A stretch of DNA of 64,000 nucleotides from NCBI RefSeq assembly GCF_008065135.1, contig NZ_CP042914.1:1-64000 (forward strand). Direction: 5' to 3'. The notes beneath the pieces were generated by a model, which worked only from the letters and a program-made list of their open reading frames with translations, made no database searches and was not told the DNA's origin. The DNA comes from Roseimaritima ulvae. Lineage in GTDB: Bacteria; Planctomycetota; Planctomycetia; Pirellulales; Pirellulaceae. The position numbers and the translations under genes were made by a program. Positions 42,541 to 51,798 of the stretch are shown here, one piece after another (position 1 is the first letter of the stretch; each line of letters opens with the position of its first letter).

Positions 42541-44348
42541 CCGCGCTGGCCACCAGCCCCTGCAGCGGCTCGCCGCAACAACTGGCCGCGCGATCGCGGC
42601 ACGCTGAACAGTCGATTCCGCCAGGCGAAATTCGCGGCCGCTTCGAGGCCCTGCGGCTGGCCGTGCTGCGCGGTGCCCCGGCCGACAGCGATGAGGTCAT
42701 CTGTGATGCGGTGACGCTGATGAGCCGGGCCATCGAGCAGGTCAACGGGCTGCAGCCCTACGAGGTCCAGCGACAGGCGGCCGTGGTGATGGCTCGCGGG
42801 GGCGTCGCCGAAATGGCAACCGGTGAAGGCAAGACACTGGCCGTGGCGCTGGCCGCTGCCGCCATCGCCGTGAGCGGCCGTGGAGTGCACATCGCCACTG
42901 CCAATGACTATCTGGCGCGGCGCGATTGCAGCGCGATGGGCGAAGCCTTTGCGGCCCTGGGGCTGCGAACCAGTTTGGTGGAACCCCAGTTAAAGTCCCC
43001 GCAGAAGGCCGCCGCTTACGCCGGCGATATCGTCTATGGCACGGCCGATACCTACGCCTTCGATTTCCTGCACGATGTCGTGGCCCGTCGCCAGCATCAG
43101 CATTCACCCCTCGGTGGCGATCTGGAACCGCCGCGAATTAATCGTCGTCGCTACGCGGCCCTGATCGACGAAATCGACCACATCTTGATCGACGAAGCCA
43201 GTACGCCCTTGGTGCTGTCGATCGCCGCCGGACGCCATGCCGACGAACAACGGCGGCGCGTGTATCAACAGGCGGCCGTGACCGCTTCGCATTTGATGGA
43301 AGGCATCGATTGGCAGCCCGCCGAATCCGGCTTCCGCGTGCGCCTGACCGAGGAAGGACAACGACGGATCGCTCAACAGCCTCTCCCCGCCACGCTGCCC
43401 CGCGAAATCCTGCAGCGACCCTGGGTGGAATATGTCCAACGGGCCATCGAAGCGGAGCATCGCGTGCGGCGCGACGTCGATTACGTCGTCCGTGACGACC
43501 AGGTCCAGATCGTCGATCCGGCCACCGGTCGTATCCAGCCGGATCGACGTTGGCAGGACGGTCTGCACCAAGCGGTCGAACAACTGTCCGGATTGTCGCC
43601 CACCGTGGAGCTGGAATCGGCTGCCCAAATTACCCGCTGGCGATTCTTCGATTTATACGAGCGACTGTCCGGTTGCAGCGGCACAGCCTGGGACGCTCGC
43701 CGCGAATTGTCTCGCGTCTACGGTCTGACAACCTCCCGCATCCCGCTCCGCTGCCCCTCGGCTCGCCGCGTCTTGCCCGCCCGCTGCTTTGCCACTCAGG
43801 AAGCCAAGTTTGCCGCCATCGCCGAGGAAGTCCGCCAACTGCACGAACAGGGCCGACCGCTGTTGTTGGGCACCGAAAACATCCAACAGTCCCAGCAATT
43901 GGCCGACGCGCTCCGCCCGCTCGGATTGCCCGTCCAGGTGTTGAACGGGATTCAAGCCGCCGACGAAGCCGCGATCGTGACGGCAGCCGGAAAAGCCGGC
44001 GCGATCACGATCGCCACGGACCTGGCCGGCCGTGGTACCGACATCCAGCTCAGCGGCGACGTGGCCCGCCGCGGCGGACTGCATGTGATCGTCGTGTCGC
44101 CCCGCTGCTCTTCAAGGTTGGACAGACAGTTGATCGGCCGCGCCGCGCGGCAAGGCCAACCCGGTTCGGCGCGCACTTACATCAGCGCCGACGACACCCT
44201 GCTGACTACGCACGCTCCGTGGGCTAAACGCACCACCCAGCTCCAAGCCGTGGCCCGCCAGGCCGCCGCGCGAGCCGAACAGCGGGCTACCAATGCGCGG
44301 ATCGCTTTGGCCAGCCGAGATCGTTCGAGAGAAAGTTTTGTGGGATAG
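42537..44348 (+). CDS. Shortened SecA-like ATPase (operon B)
   Basis: 603 residues, versus 830-900 for housekeeping SecA. Present are NBD1 with Walker A MATGEGKT near 93-100, TANDYLARRD, and IDEIDHILIDEASTP near 210-224; a preprotein cross-linking-like region with VDPATGRIQPDRRWQDGLHQ; and NBD2 with IATDLAGRGTDIQL near 490-503 and QLIGRAARQGQPGSARTYIS near 531-550. It ends about 50 residues later, so helical scaffold, two-helix finger, wing and zinc-binding tail are absent. The ATPase motifs look active. It sits between TolC and HlyD, an unusual place for a SecA. Operon A has no such gene. It may be a dedicated export motor; a second housekeeping SecA should exist elsewhere. Confidence 0.85.
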   Translation: MTALATSPCSGSPQQLAARSRHAEQSIPPGEIRGRFEALRLAVLRGAPADSDEVICDAVTLMSRAIEQVNGLQPYEVQRQAAVVMARGGVAEMATGEGKTLAVALAAAAIAVSGRGVHIATANDYLARRDCSAMGEAFAALGLRTSLVEPQLKSPQKAAAYAGDIVYGTADTYAFDFLHDVVARRQHQHSPLGGDLEPPRINRRRYAALIDEIDHILIDEASTPLVLSIAAGRHADEQRRRVYQQAAVTASHLMEGIDWQPAESGFRVRLTEEGQRRIAQQPLPATLPREILQRPWVEYVQRAIEAEHRVRRDVDYVVRDDQVQIVDPATGRIQPDRRWQDGLHQAVEQLSGLSPTVELESAAQITRWRFFDLYERLSGCSGTAWDARRELSRVYGLTTSRIPLRCPSARRVLPARCFATQEAKFAAIAEEVRQLHEQGRPLLLGTENIQQSQQLADALRPLGLPVQVLNGIQAADEAAIVTAAGKAGAITIATDLAGRGTDIQLSGDVARRGGLHVIVVSPRCSSRLDRQLIGRAARQGQPGSARTYISADDTLLTTHAPWAKRTTQLQAVARQAAARAEQRATNARIALASRDRSRESFVG

Positions 44349-44404
44349 GCAGGCCGCCTATCTGTTGCATCGTTGCTCCCCACTCCGCCTATATCGACAA
44401 ACTC

Positions 44405-45373
44405 ATGAACCACTTGCAACACCTTAATCGACCCCTTATGCGGCCATCGGTGATGGGGCTTGGGACCGTTTCCCGATCCGCGGCGCGGTGGACGCTCGCC
44501 GGCTGGCTGTGTGTGCTGGGCAGCCTCTTCACGGCCGTTGCTGGCGCCGATGAAGGCCTGCGATTAGAAGGTTTTACCGAAGCCTACCGCGATATTCATG
44601 TCGGTTCGTCGGATACCAACCGCGTGGCCACCGTGTGGGCGGAGGAAGGGCAGCAAGTTCGCGTGGGGCAGACGCTGGTGCAATTGGATGACACCGTGTT
44701 GCGAGCCGCCGTGGAGGTCGCGCGAACCGCCGCCGCCGCTCGTGGCGAAGCCGAAGCGGCCGAGCAGCATTTGGCGTCGCGTCAACGGCGGTTGGAACAG
44801 ACCGAATCGCTGCTGGAGCGAAAACACGCCACCGAACAAGAACTCTGGAACGCTCGCAATGAACGCGATGAAGCGGCCGCTCGTGTCAAAGCCTTTGTTG
44901 AATTACAGCAACGCCGCGAGCTGGAATTGCGGCAAGCCGAAAAGCAACTGGAACGACTGACCGTCAAGTCGCCGATCGAGGGCGTCGTGGCGGCGGTGCT
45001 GAAAGACGTCGGCGAAGTCGTCTCGCCGGCCGACCCGCATCTGGTCCAGCTGGTGCAGATGGATCCGCTCCGCGTGGTGGCCAGCGGACCCGAAAGATTA
45101 CTGCGGGAAATCCAACCCGGAATGGAATTGCCGGTGATCATCGAACAGCAATGGCACCAAGCCGTGGTCGAATTTGTTTCGCCCATCGTCGACGCCCAGT
45201 CGGGCATGCGGTCGCTGAAACTGCGGTTGCCCAATCCCGACGCCAAGATCGCCAGCGGGGTGCCCGTGGAAGTCCAACTGCAAGCCGCTGCCGCACCGCC
45301 CGCGCCGGTCCTGGATCGCCAACAAGCCGTCCAGCAAACCATGCGGAAGTTTCAATTTTTGAACCGCCAGTAA
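44405..45373 (+). CDS. HlyD-family periplasmic adaptor (operon B)
   Basis: 322 residues. A basic leader and hydrophobic signal (WTLAGWLCVLGSLFTAVAGA) precede a half-lipoyl NRVATVWAEEGQQVRVGQTLVQLDD, a long coiled coil (about 95-185, Ala/Glu/Arg-rich), LTVKSPIEGVVAAVLKDVGEVV, and a barrel region ending in LRLPNPDAKIASGVPVEV. The pattern EGFTEAYRDIHVG at the mature N-terminus parallels DGFIEPLYDIQLA in the operon A adaptor. It would bridge inner-membrane partners to TolC. It lies 56 bases after the SecA-like stop and about 50 before the next gene. Confidence 0.86.
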   Translation: MNHLQHLNRPLMRPSVMGLGTVSRSAARWTLAGWLCVLGSLFTAVAGADEGLRLEGFTEAYRDIHVGSSDTNRVATVWAEEGQQVRVGQTLVQLDDTVLRAAVEVARTAAAARGEAEAAEQHLASRQRRLEQTESLLERKHATEQELWNARNERDEAAARVKAFVELQQRRELELRQAEKQLERLTVKSPIEGVVAAVLKDVGEVVSPADPHLVQLVQMDPLRVVASGPERLLREIQPGMELPVIIEQQWHQAVVEFVSPIVDAQSGMRSLKLRLPNPDAKIASGVPVEVQLQAAAAPPAPVLDRQQAVQQTMRKFQFLNRQ

Positions 45374-45422
45374 GCGTGCCTCGAAACCTCGCCAGCCGCT
45401 ACGTTGCGTGAATGAAGCCTTT

Positions 45423-46943
45423 ATGAATCGACCCGTTCGTCCTCAATCGCTCGACAGCTCGCCGTCAACCGAGCCCGCGACGTCAGCCGACCCTGCGACG
45501 TCGGCCGACCCTGCGCAGGCCTCTGGCAAATCCGACCGCGATGACAACCCCCTGTTGACGGCCCTCCAGCACGCCGCTGCCGCCGCTCAGCAGACCGACC
45601 CCGCGGACGCCGCGGCCCTGGACCTGATGCGCCGCGTGTTGCTGACCGCGGATGCCGCCAGCGGTCGTCGTCGCGCCGCTGATTTGCTGGCGGAAACCAC
45701 GCAAGCCGATCTGGTCGCCGTCGGCCGCTATCAGGACGGTCTCTGTCACATCGAAACGCTCGCTGGCGACGCCGCGGTGCCGCCCAGTATCACGTCGGAT
45801 ATCGAAGTCGCGTGGTCCGAAGCCACCGCGCTGGCGCGGACGATTCGGACTTCGACCCAGCCGACCCGCTGCGATGCCTCTCTGGCTCATCGCTGCCTGG
45901 CCGACGCGCTGCGGCAACATAACCCGGCCGCCGCACAGCACGCCATGTTAACCTTGCCGCTGTTGACCGACAGCGACGCCGTGGCCGGCGCGGTGCTGGT
46001 CGCTTGGTTTGGTCGCGGTACGATCGATTCAGCTCATGAACGCTTTTTGCGGCGTCTCCAGCCCTGTTTGGCGGAAGCATTGGCGGTGTTGGATCAGAAC
46101 GTCGAACCGGCTTGGTTAAAACGATTGCGGGAGGGACGTCGTCTGCTCACACGCCGCCGTGCCCAAATCGCGGGCTTGGTGTTGGGATTGGTGGTCGCCG
46201 CCGGGTTCCTGCCGATCGCCTACCCGGTGCATGCCGAGGTGACTTTGCAACCGCAACAGCGGCGAGTCGTGGCGGCTCCTTTTGAAGCCCCGTTAGGTGA
46301 AATTCACGTCGCCCCCGGGGATGCCGTCACGTCCGGACAGCTGCTCTGTTCGCTGGACACCGAGCAAGCACGATCGCGCTTGTCAGCCCTCCAAGCCGAA
46401 TCGCAACGCATTGCATCGGAGCGTGCCGGACATCTGGCCGCCCGGCGGCTGGGCGAGGCCGAACTGGCACGTTTGGATGGCCAGCGAAACCAAGCCGAGC
46501 TCCAGCAGCTGCAGCAATATTTGCAACGGGCTGAGATCCGCAGCCCGATCGACGGCGTGGTGCTGGGCGAAGATCTGCAGCCGCACCGCGGCGTGCCGCT
46601 GGAAACCGGACAGGTGCTGTTGGAAGTGGCTCCTTTGGACGTGTTGGTAGCGGAACTGGAAATTCCGCCAGACCAAATCATGCACGTCCGCAACGGACAA
46701 CCGGTCGTGTTGCGACTGGATGCCGCTGGCCGCATCGACCAGCTCTCCTTGCAACGCGTCGCCCCGCGTGGCGAAGTCAACCAACAGGGAACCTACCGCT
46801 TCACCGCTCGGGCCACGGTCGACAATCGCCACGGAGGATTAAAACCCGGCATGCAAGGGTCCGCCCGTATCGATACCGATCGCAAACCATTGGCTTGGTG
46901 TCTGCTGCAGCGGCTGTGGCAGCGCGTCAAGAACTGGAGTTAA
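45423..46943 (+). CDS. Membrane-fusion protein with N-terminal GAF-like domain (operon B)
   Basis: 506 residues from the ATG at 45423 (a GTG at 45408 adds five). The N-terminus has small repeats (ATSADPATSADPAQ). A soluble domain, about 65-220, reads GAF-like: AADLLAETTQADLVAVGRYQDGLCHIETLAG...HAMLTLPLLTDSDAVAGAVLVAW. One membrane helix near 250-270 (IAGLVLGLVVAAGFLPIAYPV) leads to a HlyD-type adaptor with half-lipoyl VAPGDAVTSGQLLCSLD, coiled coil, and EIRSPIDGVVLGEDLQPHRG. Same architecture as the operon A gene at 18099. The following ATG is one base after its stop. Confidence 0.8.
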   Translation: MNRPVRPQSLDSSPSTEPATSADPATSADPAQASGKSDRDDNPLLTALQHAAAAAQQTDPADAAALDLMRRVLLTADAASGRRRAADLLAETTQADLVAVGRYQDGLCHIETLAGDAAVPPSITSDIEVAWSEATALARTIRTSTQPTRCDASLAHRCLADALRQHNPAAAQHAMLTLPLLTDSDAVAGAVLVAWFGRGTIDSAHERFLRRLQPCLAEALAVLDQNVEPAWLKRLREGRRLLTRRRAQIAGLVLGLVVAAGFLPIAYPVHAEVTLQPQQRRVVAAPFEAPLGEIHVAPGDAVTSGQLLCSLDTEQARSRLSALQAESQRIASERAGHLAARRLGEAELARLDGQRNQAELQQLQQYLQRAEIRSPIDGVVLGEDLQPHRGVPLETGQVLLEVAPLDVLVAELEIPPDQIMHVRNGQPVVLRLDAAGRIDQLSLQRVAPRGEVNQQGTYRFTARATVDNRHGGLKPGMQGSARIDTDRKPLAWCLLQRLWQRVKNWS

Positions 46944-46944
46944 C

Positions 46945-49002
46945 ATGCCGGTCACTCCGCCCGCCTGTGTCGACATCACCAACAGCCGTCCGCGAGTTCG
47001 CGACGATTTGCAGATCACCGTTCACCGCGATCGTCAAGGTGAACCCTGGTTTCGGATTGTCCGACCACGCGCAGCCCGATCGCAACGCGAGCGGTTTCTT
47101 CGAGTAGGCACGGCTGAATACGCGTTGTTGTCGCACTGCGATGGTCAGCGGACCCTGGAACAAGCACGCACCGCGGCGGCCCTCCAACACGACCCACAGC
47201 GGCTTTCCCCCGAGCGCGTCGAGGCGCTGCTGTTGTGGGCCCAGCGTGAAGGCCTGTTAACGGGCGACCACCAGCAAGACGATGCGGCCCGCCAAGCCCA
47301 GACGTCTGGCAAACAATCCTTGACCTGGATTCGGGTGCCGCTGTTGCACGGCGGGCCCTGGTTGAATTCTCTGGTGCGTCTGACCGGTTGGGTTTTTTCG
47401 CCACTGTTCGCTTTGCTGGCAGTCACGCTGTGGGGGCTGGCGATGGGCGTGGCGATCAGTGACTACGCTCGTTTGACGGAAGATCTACGAGCGATCCTGA
47501 CGCCGGCCGGCTGGCTGCGGTTGGCCATCGTCTGGGTGGGGCTGAAATTGATCCACGAAGCGGCTCACGCCATCAGTTGCCACAAGTTCGGAGGACGTGT
47601 GGGGGAGATCGGTGTGGCTTGGATGATCGTCGCTCCGGTGGCCTACGTGGACCTTACCGATGTCTATCGAATCCCCTCGCGCTGGCGGCGGATGGTCACC
47701 TCGCTGGCCGGTGTGTATGTAGAACTAACCGTTGCAGCGGTGGCCCTGCTGGGTTGGTCCCAGACCCATTCACCAACGGCGGCTTATCTGCTGAGCACGA
47801 TTGCGATGACCGCCGGTCTAGCTTCGGTGCTGTTTAATCTAAATCCGCTGATGCGATTGGACGGATATTTTGCGCTGACCGATTGGTTGGATCGGCCCAA
47901 TCTGGCTACCGACGCCCAAGCCACCTTGCGCGGCGCGGTGGCTTGGTTGTGTCTGGGCATCCGCCCCAAACGAACCCATTTCGGCGGCTCAGCTTGGGGC
48001 TTGTTGGTCTATGGAATCGGGTCGTTGGGCTATCGCATCAGCGTGATCACCGCGCTGTTGATTGCCGGCATCCAGATGTATCAACAAGCGGGCATGTTGC
48101 TGGCCGCGATCGTGATCGTGACTCTGCTGGCACGGCCGCTGTATCAAACGTTGCGGAGCGTGGTGATGACCACGCGGCAACGACCCGCCGCGCTGCTGCG
48201 GTTGACCGGCGTGGTCGCATTGGTGGCCGCGGTGTCACTGGCCGCTACGCGGATCCCCTACCCTAGCGAGACCGGTTGGGAAGCGGTTACGGAGTTCGTC
48301 GATGATGCTCCGGTGCGTGCGCAAGCCGCGGGATTCGTCGCCCAGGTCCACGTCCGCGATGGCCAGAGCGTACAAGCTGGCGAGCCGTTGGTGGTGCTCG
48401 AAAATCGTTCTCTGGCGGTCCAATTGGCCGCCGCTCGGGCCCAGTGGCAGACCGCTCTGGCCAACAGTCGATACCATCGTCAGCAACATGAAACCGGCCA
48501 AGCGATCGCCAATCAGCGGACGGCCGCAGCGCTGGGGCAGCGAGTCGAAGACCTGCAGTCGCAGATCGAACACCTCACCGTCCGCGCTCCGCGGGCGGGC
48601 GTCGTGATCGCCGAGGACTTGGAGCACAGTCTGGGGCAATGGACGGACGAAGGCCAAGCGATCGGCTATGTGGTCGACCCCGCGGCGATCAAGGCAATCG
48701 TGGCCGTACCCCAGTCGAAGCTGGACGGTTTGTCGGACCGGTTGCAGCAGCCGCTGCAGGTGGTGGTGGGTGAGCAACGCATCCCCGCCACGCTGATATC
48801 GATCGCCGAGCAGACCAGTTCCGTCGCGCCGCACCCTTGTTTGGCGGCCACCGCAGGCGGCCCCTTGGCAACGCGGCCGCAGGAGGATCCCCGCGCGGGC
48901 GAGTTACTCGAGCCGCATCTGAAGCTGGAAGTTCGCCTGACGCAGCCACCTCGGTCCGCGCGCGGCGGGCAGCCCGCCCGGGTCGTGAGCCAACAACGGT
49001 AG
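46945..49002 (+). CDS. PqqD-like / M50 metalloprotease / HlyD fusion protein (operon B)
   Basis: 685 residues. A PqqD-like N-terminal domain (about 15-105: FLRVGTAEYALLSHCDGQRTLEQA) leads to a multi-pass membrane core with zinc motif HEAAH at about 204-208 and NLNPLMRLDGYFALTDW, with the aspartate near 305. After about residue 430 comes a HlyD-like adaptor: VRAQAAGFVAQVHVRDGQSVQAGEPLVVLEN, a coiled coil and VRAPRAGVVIAEDL. Paralogous to the operon A protein at 15706. It may recognise peptides through the PqqD-like part and cut or pass them; this is inference. The stop TAG overlaps the start of a GCCA-loop hairpin. Confidence 0.84.
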   Translation: MPVTPPACVDITNSRPRVRDDLQITVHRDRQGEPWFRIVRPRAARSQRERFLRVGTAEYALLSHCDGQRTLEQARTAAALQHDPQRLSPERVEALLLWAQREGLLTGDHQQDDAARQAQTSGKQSLTWIRVPLLHGGPWLNSLVRLTGWVFSPLFALLAVTLWGLAMGVAISDYARLTEDLRAILTPAGWLRLAIVWVGLKLIHEAAHAISCHKFGGRVGEIGVAWMIVAPVAYVDLTDVYRIPSRWRRMVTSLAGVYVELTVAAVALLGWSQTHSPTAAYLLSTIAMTAGLASVLFNLNPLMRLDGYFALTDWLDRPNLATDAQATLRGAVAWLCLGIRPKRTHFGGSAWGLLVYGIGSLGYRISVITALLIAGIQMYQQAGMLLAAIVIVTLLARPLYQTLRSVVMTTRQRPAALLRLTGVVALVAAVSLAATRIPYPSETGWEAVTEFVDDAPVRAQAAGFVAQVHVRDGQSVQAGEPLVVLENRSLAVQLAAARAQWQTALANSRYHRQQHETGQAIANQRTAAALGQRVEDLQSQIEHLTVRAPRAGVVIAEDLEHSLGQWTDEGQAIGYVVDPAAIKAIVAVPQSKLDGLSDRLQQPLQVVVGEQRIPATLISIAEQTSSVAPHPCLAATAGGPLATRPQEDPRAGELLEPHLKLEVRLTQPPRSARGGQPARVVSQQR

Positions 49003-49022
49003 CTACGCTCGCCAGAGCGTGG
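48999..49022 (+). repeat. GCCA-loop hairpin repeat, GC-stem variant
   Basis: Flank GTAGCT, stem ACGCTC, loop GCCA, stem GAGCGT, flank GG. Its TAG (49000-49002) is the stop codon of the M50 gene. Confidence 0.87.
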
Positions 49023-49075
49023 ACGCTGCTACCAAATCGGCACAGCGATCCCTTTACCAGCGGCTATTGTCTTCA

Positions 49076-49190
49076 ACCGCTCGGAACGTGCGATCAATAA
49101 ATTGGGAGAGTTCGGGGGCCACTCTCAACCGCAACGCGGTTCAACAACAGAGCCCAGGGTCGCGCAGCGCACCCTGGGAATCCTTGCAAG
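49076..49190. repeat. AACCGCAACGCGGTT-type repeat, second copy (intergenic 49003-49352)
   Basis: Bases 49101-49183 match 15518-15600 over 83 bases with about one difference, including the CGGAACGTGCG border word. Otherwise the gap between the M50 gene and the NIPSNAP gene shows nothing recognisable. Confidence 0.82.
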
Positions 49191-49352
49191 CCCGGCGGAA
49201 ATACGCGTTCTCGCTCGCGCTGCAATAACGTCACGGTCGGTTTCATTATCCAGGGTGCTACGAAGCCGGTTACAATAAAGCCAACCGCAGCGCCAAGGCT
49301 GCCAGAAATCCCAAACTTCAAACTTCCAACTTCCACCTTCCGAGTTTTTCCC

Positions 49353-50135
49353 ATGCGCTTGCTTGCCCTGTTTTCGGTCGTCTGTATGGCTCTCGCTCCG
49401 CTGGCCGCTGCCGATCCACCGCAGGATCAGTCCGCTCGCCAGTACTACGAGGTGCGGACTTATTCGCTGGGCGAAAAGGGCGATGAAGCGGCCCTGGACA
49501 AGTACTTCCGCGACGCCCTGTTGCCGGCTTTGCAGCGCCAGGGAATCGGACCAGTGGGAGTCCTGCATGATCCGCAAGCCGAGGCGGCCGACCGCCAACT
49601 GGTGTTGATTCTGCCCTACGACCATCCCAATCAAATCACCGCCGTGCAGCGTGACCTGGACGCCGACGCGGACTACCAAAGTGCGGCGGCGGAGTATCTC
49701 AATCGGCCCGCCGATCAACCGGCCTTTGCCCGCCTCAGCAGCGAACTGTTATGGGCTTTTGAATGTATGCCGCAATTGAAAGTCCCCGCCGAAGTGGCCG
49801 CCGGCAAAGACCGCTTGTACGAGCTGCGAGTGTATGAAAGCGCCACCGAACGATTGGGCGCGTTGAAGGTGGACATGTTTAACAACGGCGAGGTCCCGAT
49901 CTTTCTCGACAGCGGCATCCGCCCAGTGTTTTTCGGACAAGCCATCGTGGGGCCGCGGCAACCCAACCTGACGTATTTAACGGTCTACGAAAACGACGAG
50001 GTTCGCCAGGCGGGCTGGAAAGCTTTTCTGGCCCATCCCGATTGGGCGACTCTCAAAGCCACCCCCAAATACGCCAACACCGTCAGCAAAATCCACAAGC
50101 AGATCCTGCACGCCAAGCCCTATTCGCAGCTGTAG
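49353..50135 (+). CDS. Exported NIPSNAP-family protein
   Basis: 260 residues with a signal peptide LLALFSVVCMALAPLAAA. Two NIPSNAP/ferredoxin-like halves follow: YYEVRTYSLGEKGDEAALDKYFRDALLPALQRQGIGPVGVLH and LYELRVYESATERLGALKVDMFNNGEVPIF...VFFGQAIVGP. These dimeric alpha/beta-barrel domains are frequent in planctomycete exported proteins; reaction unknown. A GCCA-loop hairpin lies 13 bases after the stop, before the oxidoreductase gene. Confidence 0.86.
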   Translation: MRLLALFSVVCMALAPLAAADPPQDQSARQYYEVRTYSLGEKGDEAALDKYFRDALLPALQRQGIGPVGVLHDPQAEAADRQLVLILPYDHPNQITAVQRDLDADADYQSAAAEYLNRPADQPAFARLSSELLWAFECMPQLKVPAEVAAGKDRLYELRVYESATERLGALKVDMFNNGEVPIFLDSGIRPVFFGQAIVGPRQPNLTYLTVYENDEVRQAGWKAFLAHPDWATLKATPKYANTVSKIHKQILHAKPYSQL

Positions 50136-50148
50136 GCCCCGCTCTCCC

Positions 50149-50172
50149 GTAGCTACGCTCGCCAGAGCGTGG
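50149..50172 (+). repeat. GCCA-loop hairpin repeat, GC-stem variant
   Basis: Flank GTAGCT, stem ACGCTC, loop GCCA, stem GAGCGT, flank GG. Lies between the NIPSNAP and oxidoreductase genes. Confidence 0.87.
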
Positions 50173-50280
50173 GCGCGGACCGGGGCCCAATGCCCGGGTA
50201 ACGGCAATTGGCCTGTGGATTTGGGTTATAATTATCCCCTTCCCTTCGCTTCCCAATACCCCTCCATAGGATTCCATACC

Positions 50281-51648
<1,368 letters not shown>

Positions 51649-51687
51649 TCATACGCGGAGCATCCGTCAGGAGAACCGCTTTTCAAA

Positions 51688-51770
51688 GTAGCATGGGCCC
51701 CCGGCCCGTGTAGAAAAGAGGTTCTCCGCGACGGGCTACTTTTTGCACACGGGCCGGGGGCCCATGCTAC
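51688..51770. repeat. GTAGCATGGGCC hairpin with nested palindromes
   Basis: The outer arms (51688-51711 and 51747-51770) are complementary as at 6807-6866. Inside and overlapping the left border are GAGAACCGCTTTT (51671-51683) and AAAAGAGGTTCTC (about 51714-51726), nearly complementary, and a partial GGGCTAC copy. It fills the gap between the oxidoreductase and propeller genes. Confidence 0.8.
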
Positions 51771-51798
51771 TTCGTTCTTGGCCGCGAAAATCAATTTT

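Noticed and set aside
42537-44348. Housekeeping SecA broken by frameshift
   Set aside because: No SecA-like scaffold or zinc tail appears in any frame downstream to 44404, and the next gene is HlyD, so the shortness seems genuine.
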